A DNA stretch of 11,066 nucleotides from Acanthamoeba sp. SK_2022b (taxonomy: Eukaryota; Discosea; Longamoebia; Acanthamoebidae), in the NCBI GenBank assembly GCA_027943245.1, contig JANDJZ010001306.1, positions 1 to 11,066 of the forward strand. Direction: 5' to 3'. Below are positions 1-6,340 of the stretch, one piece after another; position 1 is the stretch's first letter; the number at the start of each line of letters is the position of its first letter. The position numbers and the translations under genes were made by a program. The notes under the pieces are model-generated. The model was not told the origin of the DNA, did not search any database, and was given only the letters and a program-made list of their open reading frames with translations.

Positions 1-759
1 GCGCGGGCACGAGCGGTGGCCGTGCCCGAGCCAGTGCCCGGTCTCGTGGTTGACCACCATGTGCCGGTAGTCGCGCAGCGAGCCCCCGCTGCGGCGCCAC
101 GCCGGGCTGGCGTACAGCCAGCGGGGCTGGTTGATGACGACGTTGCGACCGGCCCGGCAGCTCCACTGCCGGCTGCACACCGCCGAGAACGACGGCAGCG
201 TCCGCGACGCGGCCAGGTACAGCGTGAAGTCGCCGCCGCGCCGCACCCGCCGGAAGACCGTGCCGGTCGAGCGCCAGCCCCGCGGGTCGTCGAACGTCTG
301 CTGGGCGAGCCGCTTGAACAGGCTCAGGTCGGCGGTGACGCGTCCCTTCGTGCGGACGCTGTAGGTCACGACCCGGCGGGCCGGCACGCGGTGCTGGACG
401 ACGCGGGTGCGGGCGGTGGTGACCGTGGTCGAGCGGTAGCCCTCGCGCGAGCCGGTGACCCGCACCGAGAGCCGGCGGCCGACGTCCTGCGGCTTGATCC
501 GGTAGGTGGAGGCTCGGGCGCCCCCGATGCGGGAGCCGTCGCGCAGCCACTGGACGCTCAGCGCCGTGCCGCCGGTCCAGCGGCCCGGGCGGAGCGTGAG
601 CGTGCGTCCGTACGCGGCCGTGCCGGCCACGCTCGGCGCGACGAGGTTCTGCACCGCGGGCGGCTCGGGAGCCGGGGTCGGCTCGGCCGTGGCCTGCGCG
701 CTCGTCCCCCCGGCGACCAGGAGCCCGGCGGTGAGGACGACGGTGAGCAGCGTGCGCAT
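1..759 (-). CDS. Secreted Ig-like repeat plus DUF3152 putative metalloprotease (partial, C-terminus missing)
   Basis: The first 253 residues are present and the frame is open to the left edge. Residues 1-25 look like a Sec signal peptide (MRT, a hydrophobic run, then small residues), followed by a Pro/Ala-rich linker. Residues about 37-118 resemble the Ig-like repeat common in secreted actinobacterial proteins (WLRDG at 71-75, then a STY...DVGRRLSVRVTG stretch). From about 128 the sequence matches what I know of DUF3152. It ends with HETGHWLGHGH at 238-248, a metzincin-type HExxHxxGxxH zinc site with E239 as the probable catalytic residue. C195, C201 and C251 could form disulfides. The likely role is an exported zinc peptidase; its substrate is unknown. 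The ATG at 759 is only 31 bases after the glnE stop on the same strand, so co-transcription is possible. An imperfect -10 (CACACT) lies six bases before the ATG. The family call is from memory of the motif, not a search. Confidence 0.85.
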   Translation of the reverse strand, partial: MRTLLTVVLTAGLLVAGGTSAQATAEPTPAPEPPAVQNLVAPSVAGTAAYGRTLTLRPGRWTGGTALSVQWLRDGSRIGGARASTYRIKPQDVGRRLSVRVTGSREGYRSTTVTTARTRVVQHRVPARRVVTYSVRTKGRVTADLSLFKRLAQQTFDDPRGWRSTGTVFRRVRRGGDFTLYLAASRTLPSFSAVCSRQWSCRAGRNVVINQPRWLYASPAWRRSGGSLRDYRHMVVNHETGHWLGHGHRSCPR

Positions 760-790
760 GACACCAGTGTGGCGCCGTGGCGCCCCGATG

Positions 791-3709
791 TCAGTCGCCC
801 CAGAAGACTCGTTCCACGACCTGCCGCGCCTGCCGCGTGGTGCGCAGGTACTCGTCGACCATGACCTCGCCGCCGTCCAGCCCGTAGCCGAGCAGGTGGG
901 CGACGCCGGCGCGCTCGGCCGCCTGCTCGACCATCGACTCGGCCGGGCGGGAGCGGAGCAGCACGACGGCGTTGCGCACCCGGCTGACCAGGCGCCACGC
1001 GGCCTCCAGGGCGTCGGCGTCGGCGGCGTCGAGCAGACCGGCGTCGGCCGCCGCCCGCAGCGCCGGGATGGTGCGCGTGGTGCGGAGCCCCTCGACGGCG
1101 TGCGCGTGCTGCATCTGCAGCAGCTGGACCGTCCACTCGACGTCGGCCAGGCCGCCACGGCCGAGCTTGAGGTGCGTGGTCGGGCTGGCGCCGCGCGGCA
1201 GCCGCTCGGCGTCCACGCGCGCCTTGATGCGCCGGATCTCGCGCACCTCCGGCTCGCTCATGCCCTCGGCGGGCCAGCGCAGCGGGTCGATGAGGGTGCG
1301 GAACCGCTCGCACAGCCCGGCGTCGCCGACCACCGGGTCGGCACGCAGCAGCGCCTGCGCCTCCCAGACCGCCGACCACTTGTCGTAGTACGCGGCGAAC
1401 GCCGACAGGCTCCGCACGAGCGGGCCGTTGCGACCCTCGGGACGCAGGTCGGCGTCGACCTCGAGCGCCGGGTCGGCGCCCGCGGCACCGAGCGCGGCCC
1501 GCAGCCGCTGGGCGACGGCCGTCGCGGCCGACTGGGCCTGCTGCGGGTCGGCGCCCTCGAACGGCTCGTGGACGAACATGACGTCGGCGTCCGACCCGTA
1601 CGCGGACTCGTGGCCGCCCAGGCGGCCCATGAGCACGATGGCCATGCGGGTGCCGAGGTCGCCGCGCTCGTCCTCCACCGAGGCGATCGCCGCCTGCAGG
1701 GACGCCTCGAGGGTGGCGGTGGTCAGGTCGCTGAGCGCCTCGCCGACCTCGACGACGTCGAGCCGGCCGAGGACGTCGGCCATGCCGATGCGGGTGAGCT
1801 CGCGGCGGCGCACGCGGCGCACCGCCCGGAAGGCGGCGTCGCTGCCCCGGTGGCGCGACGCGGCCAGGTTCATCTCGTGCGTGAGCCGCTCGCGGCTGAG
1901 CGGCACGAGCTCGCGGTCGTCGCCGAGCAGCGCCACGACGTCCGGGCCGCGCACGAGCAGGTCGCCGACGTACGAGCTGGACGAGACGAGCCGGGCCAGC
2001 TGCTCGGCCCCGCTGCCCTCGTCGCGCAGCTTGCGCAGGTACCAGTGCGACTCGCCGAGCTGCTCGGAGACGTGCCGGAAGGTCAGCAGTCCGCGGTCGG
2101 GGTCGGGCGACTCGGCGAACCACTCGAGCATGGCCGGCAGCAGCGAGCGCTGGATCGCCGACCGGCGCGAGACGCCGGAGGTGAGGGCCTGGATGTGGCC
2201 CAGCGCGCCGGCCGGGTCGACGAACCCGAGGGCGGTGAGCCGCTCCCCGGCCGCCTCCGGCGTGAGCCGCAGGCTGTCGGTAGGCAGGGAGGCGACGGCC
2301 TCCAGCAGCGGGCGGTAGAACAGCTTCTCGTGCAGCCGGCGCACCTGGCGGCGCTGGGCCTGCCACTCGCGGGTGAGGTGGGCGACCGGGTCGTGCCGGA
2401 AGCCCATGCTGCGCCCGATGCGGCGCAGGTCGTCCTCGTCCTCGGGCACGACGTGGGTGCGCTGCAGCCGGTGCAGCTGGATGCGGTGCTCCAGGGTGCG
2501 CAGGAACTCGTACGCCTCCTCCATGGCCGCCCCGTCGCGCCGGCCGACGTAGCCGCCGTCGATGAGCGCCTGGAGCGCGACCAGCGTCGTGGGGCTGCGC
2601 AGCGACTCGTCCAGGCGTCCGTGCACGAGCTGGAGCAGCTGCACCGCGAACTCGACGTCGCGCAGGCCGCCGGCGCCGAGCTTGAGCTGGCGCTCGCGCT
2701 GCGCGGCCGGGATGTGCTCGACGACGCGGCGGCGCATGGCCCGGGTGTCGGCGACGAAGTTCGGACGGGTGCTCGCCTGCCACACCAGCGGCCGGACGAC
2801 GTCCAGGTACTCCTGCGTCAGCTCGGCGTCGCCGGCGGCGAAGCGGGCCTTCATGAGCGCCTGGAACTCCCAGGTCGTGGCCCAGCGGTCGTAGTAGGCG
2901 GCGTGGCTGGCGACGGTGCGCACGAGCGGGCCCTGGGTGCCCTCGGGACGCAGCTCGGCGTCGACCTCCCAGATCGTGCCCTCGGCGGTGAGCTCGCCGC
3001 ACAGGCGCATGACCGCCGACGCGAGCTTGGTGCCGACGGAGAGCGCGGACGACTGCTCGGCGTCGCCGGCGGGCTCGGCCACGAAGATGACGTCGACGTC
3101 GCTGACGTAGTTGAGCTCGTGGCCGCCGGTCTTGCCGAGCGCGACGACCGCCAGCCGGCACGTCTCGGCGCCCGGCACCTGGGTGCGTGCGATCGCCAGC
3201 GCGGCGTCGAGCGTCGCGACGGCCAGGTCGGACAGCTCGCCGGAGGACTGCTGGAAGTCGGTGAGCCCGGTGAGGTCGCGGGCGGTGACGTGGAGCAGCT
3301 TGCGGCGGTAGGCGACGCGCAGCTCGTCGGCCGTCGTGGCCCCGGCCATCTGGCGGCGGTGCTCGTCCTCGCCCAGCGGGTCGGTGACGAGCGCGCCGTC
3401 GGCCAGGTCCAGGACGAAGTCCGGGTGGCGGGCCAGGAAGTCGCCGAGCGCGGCGCTCGTGCCCAGGACGACGAACAGGCGCTGGCGCAGCACCTCGTCG
3501 CCGGCCAGCGCGTCCAGCAGCCGCTCACGGCCCCACGCCTCGCCGATGCGGGCCAGGGACGCGAGCGCGCAGTCGGGGTCGGCGACCGCCGCGACGGCGT
3601 CGACGAGGTCCTCGGGCACGGGGGCCAGCTCCGCGAGCCGGGCCACCGCCTCGTCCGGGGAGCGGAAGCCCTTGCGGGCCAGGGACTCGACGCGCGCCTG
3701 GGTCACCAT
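791..3709 (-). CDS. glnE: Bifunctional glutamine synthetase adenylyltransferase / adenylyl-removing enzyme GlnE
   Basis: This 972-residue cytoplasmic enzyme attaches AMP to a glutamine synthetase tyrosine or removes it, switching activity with nitrogen status. Both nucleotidyltransferase halves are intact. The N-terminal (adenylyl-removing) half has GGHELNYVSDVDVIFV near residues 195-210. The C-terminal (adenylylating) half has GGHESAYGSDADVMFV near 697-712. Each carries the paired Asp of the GS-x10-DxD type, and each is followed by its helical GlnE/GlnD-like domain (GAGGLRDVEFAVQLLQ and GRGGLADVEWTVQLLQ). The length fits the family (E. coli about 946, mycobacteria about 990). I chose the ATG at 3709: TAGGGT or AGGG precedes it at a usable distance, whereas a GTG at 3718, three codons earlier, would abut those bases. 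It lies 61 bases downstream of the glnA2 stop on the same strand, so the two probably form a transcription unit. No break or missing catalytic residue is visible. Confidence 0.97.
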   Translation of the reverse strand: MVTQARVESLARKGFRSPDEAVARLAELAPVPEDLVDAVAAVADPDCALASLARIGEAWGRERLLDALAGDEVLRQRLFVVLGTSAALGDFLARHPDFVLDLADGALVTDPLGEDEHRRQMAGATTADELRVAYRRKLLHVTARDLTGLTDFQQSSGELSDLAVATLDAALAIARTQVPGAETCRLAVVALGKTGGHELNYVSDVDVIFVAEPAGDAEQSSALSVGTKLASAVMRLCGELTAEGTIWEVDAELRPEGTQGPLVRTVASHAAYYDRWATTWEFQALMKARFAAGDAELTQEYLDVVRPLVWQASTRPNFVADTRAMRRRVVEHIPAAQRERQLKLGAGGLRDVEFAVQLLQLVHGRLDESLRSPTTLVALQALIDGGYVGRRDGAAMEEAYEFLRTLEHRIQLHRLQRTHVVPEDEDDLRRIGRSMGFRHDPVAHLTREWQAQRRQVRRLHEKLFYRPLLEAVASLPTDSLRLTPEAAGERLTALGFVDPAGALGHIQALTSGVSRRSAIQRSLLPAMLEWFAESPDPDRGLLTFRHVSEQLGESHWYLRKLRDEGSGAEQLARLVSSSSYVGDLLVRGPDVVALLGDDRELVPLSRERLTHEMNLAASRHRGSDAAFRAVRRVRRRELTRIGMADVLGRLDVVEVGEALSDLTTATLEASLQAAIASVEDERGDLGTRMAIVLMGRLGGHESAYGSDADVMFVHEPFEGADPQQAQSAATAVAQRLRAALGAAGADPALEVDADLRPEGRNGPLVRSLSAFAAYYDKWSAVWEAQALLRADPVVGDAGLCERFRTLIDPLRWPAEGMSEPEVREIRRIKARVDAERLPRGASPTTHLKLGRGGLADVEWTVQLLQMQHAHAVEGLRTTRTIPALRAAADAGLLDAADADALEAAWRLVSRVRNAVVLLRSRPAESMVEQAAERAGVAHLLGYGLDGGEVMVDEYLRTTRQARQVVERVFWGD

Positions 3710-3716
3710 CTGCTGC

Positions 3717-3722
3717 ACCCTA
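3717..3722 (-). promoter_or_regulatory. Possible -10 element (TAGGGT) or AGGG ribosome site before glnE
   Basis: On the minus strand TAGGGT lies seven bases before the glnE ATG. It fits the TANNNT -10 consensus at a distance expected for a leaderless or nearly leaderless message. Its AGGG core could instead serve as a ribosome binding site about eight bases before the ATG. Either reading supports ATG 3709 over GTG 3718. If it is a promoter, glnE has its own start within the glnA2-glnE unit. Confidence 0.35.
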
Positions 3723-3770
3723 CCGACGGCGCGCAGGCGCGGCGGGCGACGTCCGGGTGCCGGGAGCCGT

Positions 3771-5108
3771 TCACATCAACGGCATCATGCGGTCGAGCTC
3801 GAACTGGGTGACCTGCGCGCGGTAGGCCTCCCACTCGACCCGCTTGTTGCGCAGGAAGAAGTCGAAGACGTGCTCGCCGAGCGTCTCGGCCACCAGCTCG
3901 CTGGACTCCATGAGCCGGATCGCCTCGTCCAGGTCGCGCGGCAGCGGGTCGATGCCCATCGCCTTGCGCTCGTAGTCGTTGAGGCCCCAGACGTCGTCCT
4001 CGGCCTCCGGCGGCAGCTCGTACTTCTCCTCCACGCCCTTGAGGCCGGCGGCCAGGATGAGCGCGAAGGCCAGGTAGGGGTTGCACGCGGAGTCGATGCC
4101 GCGGTGCTCGATGCGCGCCGAGCCGCTCTTGTGCGGCTTGTACATCGGCACGCGCACCAGCGCCGAGCGGTTGTTGTGGCCCCACGACACGTAGTTGGGG
4201 GCCTCGCCGCCGCCGGCCAGGCGCTTGTAGGAGTTGATCCACTGGTTCGTGACCGCGGTGATCTCGGGCGTGTGGCGCAGGACGCCGGCGATGAACGAGC
4301 GTCCGGTCTGCGACAGCTGGTACTCGGCACCGGCCTCGTAGAAGGCGTTCTCGTCGCCCTCGAACAGCGAGACGTGGGTGTGCATGCCCGAGCCGGGGTG
4401 CTCGGTGAACGGCTTGGGCATGAACGTGGCCCACTTGCTCTGGCTCAGCGCCACCTCCCGCACGACGGTGCGGAAGGTCATGATGTTGTCGGCCATCGAC
4501 AGCGCGTCGGCGTAGCGCAGGTCGATCTCCTGCTGGCCGGGCCCGCCCTCGTGGTGGCTGAACTCCACCGAGATGCCCATGTGCTCGAGCATCCCGATGA
4601 CCTCGCGCCGGAAGTCCTGGCTCGCGCCCTGGGCGGTGTGGTCGAAGTAGCCGCTGTCGTCCACCGGCACCGGCACCTGACCCGAGGCCGGCTTGTCCTT
4701 GAACAGGTAGAACTCGACCTCGGGGTGCGTGTAGAAGGTGAAGCCCGCGTCGGCGGCCTTCTGCAGGGTGCGCTTGAGGACGAAGCGCGGGTCGGCGTAC
4801 GCCGGGCTGCCGTCGGGCATGTGGATGTCGCAGAACATGCGCGCCGTCGCGGGCGTCTCGCCGCGCCACGGCAGCAGCTGGAAGGTCGCCGGGTCCGGCT
4901 TGAGCACCATGTCGGCCTCGTGGACGCGGGCGAAGCCCTCGATCGCCGAGCCGTCGAAGCCGATGCCCTCGTCGAAGGCGCCCTCGAGCTCGGCCGGCGC
5001 GATCGCGACCGACTTCAGCGACCCCAGCACGTCGGTGAACCACAGACGCACGAAGCGCACGTCGCGCTCCTCGATGGCGCGCAGCACGAAGTCCTCTTGC
5101 TTACCCAT
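3771..5108 (-). CDS. glnA2: Type I glutamine synthetase family protein, GlnA2-like
   Basis: A 445-residue cytoplasmic ligase of the ATP-dependent glutamate-amine family. Seen: FDGSAIEGF latch at 51-59; metal ligands in PEVEF (129-133); GPGQQEIDLRYADAL (189-203); GMHTH (241-245); NQWINSYKRL (288-297); HNNRSALVRVP (311-321); E334 and R336 before DSACNPYL; YELPPEAEDD from Y363, which aligns with the adenylylation tyrosine of classical enzymes. It is about 25 residues shorter than GSI-beta enzymes such as E. coli's, and in my recollection very like Mycobacterium tuberculosis GlnA2 (446 residues), whose gene also neighbours glnE. The start is set by family alignment at MGKQEDF; a longer frame to 5237 adds 43 unrelated residues. 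Streptomyces GlnA2 has been reported to be a gamma-glutamylpolyamine synthetase, so the substrate here may be a polyamine rather than ammonia. The position equivalent to Ser53 is Ala55. Confidence 0.96.
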   Translation of the reverse strand: MGKQEDFVLRAIEERDVRFVRLWFTDVLGSLKSVAIAPAELEGAFDEGIGFDGSAIEGFARVHEADMVLKPDPATFQLLPWRGETPATARMFCDIHMPDGSPAYADPRFVLKRTLQKAADAGFTFYTHPEVEFYLFKDKPASGQVPVPVDDSGYFDHTAQGASQDFRREVIGMLEHMGISVEFSHHEGGPGQQEIDLRYADALSMADNIMTFRTVVREVALSQSKWATFMPKPFTEHPGSGMHTHVSLFEGDENAFYEAGAEYQLSQTGRSFIAGVLRHTPEITAVTNQWINSYKRLAGGGEAPNYVSWGHNNRSALVRVPMYKPHKSGSARIEHRGIDSACNPYLAFALILAAGLKGVEEKYELPPEAEDDVWGLNDYERKAMGIDPLPRDLDEAIRLMESSELVAETLGEHVFDFFLRNKRVEWEAYRAQVTQFELDRMMPLM

Positions 5109-5130
5109 GGGCACAGTCTCTACGGCACGT

Positions 5131-5146
5131 GTTACCGGGATGTTTC
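5131..5146. promoter_or_regulatory. Candidate GlnR-type operator half, GTTAC-N6-GTTTC
   Basis: The plus strand reads GTTAC, six bases, GTTTC; the minus strand therefore reads GAAAC, six bases, GTAAC. The GlnR box described for Streptomyces alternates GTnAC and GAAAC five-mers with six-base gaps, so this is two consecutive units of that pattern. The adjoining positions (5120-5124 and 5153-5157) do not match well, so only half of a full box is present. It lies in the divergent region, 22 bases before the glnA2 ATG and 74 bases before the ATG of the rightward membrane-protein gene. A site this close to glnA2 would overlap its likely promoter, which suggests repression, but that is inference. Confidence 0.45.
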
Positions 5147-5220
5147 GGGGGTGCCTCGCGGCGGTGGCCGTGCCGCCCGGCCGCGTGCCCCGTGTGGCGT
5201 CCCGTGCCACGGTGGACGCG

Positions 5221-6270
5221 ATGCAGACAGCGCGCACGTGGCTCCTCGACCGGTGGACCGACCATCCCCGGATCGCCCTCGCGCTGCGTGCTGCCGTCGG
5301 CGCGGCGGTCGCCTGGGTCCTCGTGGGGTCCGTCCCGGGCTCTCAGGACTACCCGTACTACGCGCCGTTCGGCGCCGTCATCGCGACGACGTCGACGCTG
5401 GCCGGCTCGGTGCGCGAGTCGCTCCAGGCCGTCGGGGCGATCGTGGTGGGCGGCGTCGTCGCGTGGCTCGTGGGCACGGCGACGGGCGACGACCTCGCGG
5501 CACTCACCCTCGCCATCGTCGTCGCGCTGTCGGTGAGCGTCGCCGGGTGGCGTCCTCTGGGCGCCATGGGCGGCTGGGCGCCGACCGCGGCGGTCTTCAC
5601 GCTGATCATCGGCCACGGCGAGGCACAGTTCATCGGCGCGTACGGCGGACTCACGCTGTTCGGCGCCCTCGTCGGGATCGTGGTCAACATGGTCGCCCCG
5701 CCCCTGCCGCTGGCCCCCGCCCGCGCCGCCGTGGCGCGCACGCGCTGGGTGCTGGCCGAGCAGCTGCGCGAGATCGCCGACCTCATGGTCGAGCACGAGC
5801 TCCCGCCGCTGGAGCAGTGGAACGAGGAGCACTCCGAGCTGCGTCGGGCGGAGGCCGCGATGCGCGACGCGGTGTCGCGCGTCCACGAGTCGCTCACCGC
5901 CAACGCCCGCGCCCGCCGGCACCGCGAGGCGCTCGCGACCCTGACCCAGGAGGCCGACGGCCTGGACCGCATCGCGCTCCTCGTGACGGACGTCAGCGAC
6001 CTGCTCCTGCGCCCGCACGGCGTCCCGGGCGCCCCGGCGACGCGGACCGTGCTGAGCGACGACGTCCGCGAGCCGATGGCCCGAGCCATGCACCGGCTGG
6101 CCGAGGCCCTCGACGCGTACGGCGAGGGCGGCGAGGTGGACCCGCGGCTGGAGGCGGCCGACGCCCAGCTCGCCACGCTGCTGGAGGCGCGCGTGCACGA
6201 GACCCACCAGCAGCTGCTGGTCGACAGCGTCGTGCTGTCCCTGCGCCGAGCGCTCGACACCTTCACCTGA
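5221..6270 (+). CDS. FUSC / aromatic acid exporter-like integral membrane protein
   Basis: A 349-residue protein with an N-terminal membrane half and a C-terminal soluble helical half. Hydrophobic segments lie at about 18-38, 47-62, 67-87, 93-110, 117-134 and 139-161. Residues 170-349 are Glu/Arg/Ala-rich and predicted helical, with no membrane segment. A short helix bundle with the conserved-looking YPYYAPFGAVIA stretch (44-55), followed by a cytoplasmic helical domain, is typical of the FUSC/ArAE (DUF939-like) family, linked to export of aromatic acids or other small organics. The substrate cannot be told. I prefer the ATG at 5221 because the charged-then-hydrophobic N-terminus begins there. 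In-frame GTGs at 5194 and 5212 and an ATG at 5140 are alternatives, and the ribosome site (GGTGGA, four bases away) is poor. It is divergent from glnA2 across about 110 bases and followed after 70 bases by nadE. Confidence 0.8.
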   Translation: MQTARTWLLDRWTDHPRIALALRAAVGAAVAWVLVGSVPGSQDYPYYAPFGAVIATTSTLAGSVRESLQAVGAIVVGGVVAWLVGTATGDDLAALTLAIVVALSVSVAGWRPLGAMGGWAPTAAVFTLIIGHGEAQFIGAYGGLTLFGALVGIVVNMVAPPLPLAPARAAVARTRWVLAEQLREIADLMVEHELPPLEQWNEEHSELRRAEAAMRDAVSRVHESLTANARARRHREALATLTQEADGLDRIALLVTDVSDLLLRPHGVPGAPATRTVLSDDVREPMARAMHRLAEALDAYGEGGEVDPRLEAADAQLATLLEARVHETHQQLLVDSVVLSLRRALDTFT

Positions 6271-6328
6271 CCGGGGACCTGGCGCGGACGCGGCGCCGCA
6301 CGACGGGCGGACGTCCCGCGTGCGCCAC

Positions 6329-6334
6329 TACGCT
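6329..6334 (+). promoter_or_regulatory. -10 element TACGCT placing the nadE transcript start at its GTG
   Basis: TACGCT fits TANNNT and ends exactly six bases before the GTG at 6341, so transcription would begin on the start codon itself (leaderless). There is no Shine-Dalgarno-like purine run in the preceding bases and no clear -35 hexamer in the 70-base gap after the upstream gene. This arrangement favours GTG 6341 over the in-frame GTG at 6320. Confidence 0.5.
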
Positions 6335-6340
6335 GACCGG

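Noticed and set aside
760..785. ACAC-CA-GTGT palindrome and doubled GGCGCC before the DUF3152 gene, as an operator or terminator
   Set aside because: The stems are short or self-complementary with loops too small to fold, and GGCGCC is common at this base composition. No T-run follows.
558..3161. An 867-codon minus-strand frame within glnE in another frame
   Set aside because: It is a shadow of glnE: extreme Arg/Ala/Pro content, no motifs, and it crosses the start of the DUF3152 gene.
506..3811. A 1101-codon open frame on the plus strand across glnE
   Set aside because: It lies antisense to an intact, motif-rich glnE, and its product is Arg/Gly/Ala/Val/Asp low-complexity sequence with no domain. 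Very high GC makes long antisense frames by chance because stops are AT-rich.
5109..5237. A 43-residue N-terminal extension of glnA2
   Set aside because: The added residues are unlike the family, cross the GlnR-like element and run into the divergent gene; MGKQEDF at 5108 matches the known N-terminus.
6305..6320. GGACGTCC palindrome upstream of nadE as a regulator site
   Set aside because: Only eight bases are symmetric, flanking bases mismatch, and it matches no operator I know; chance is likely in GC-rich DNA.
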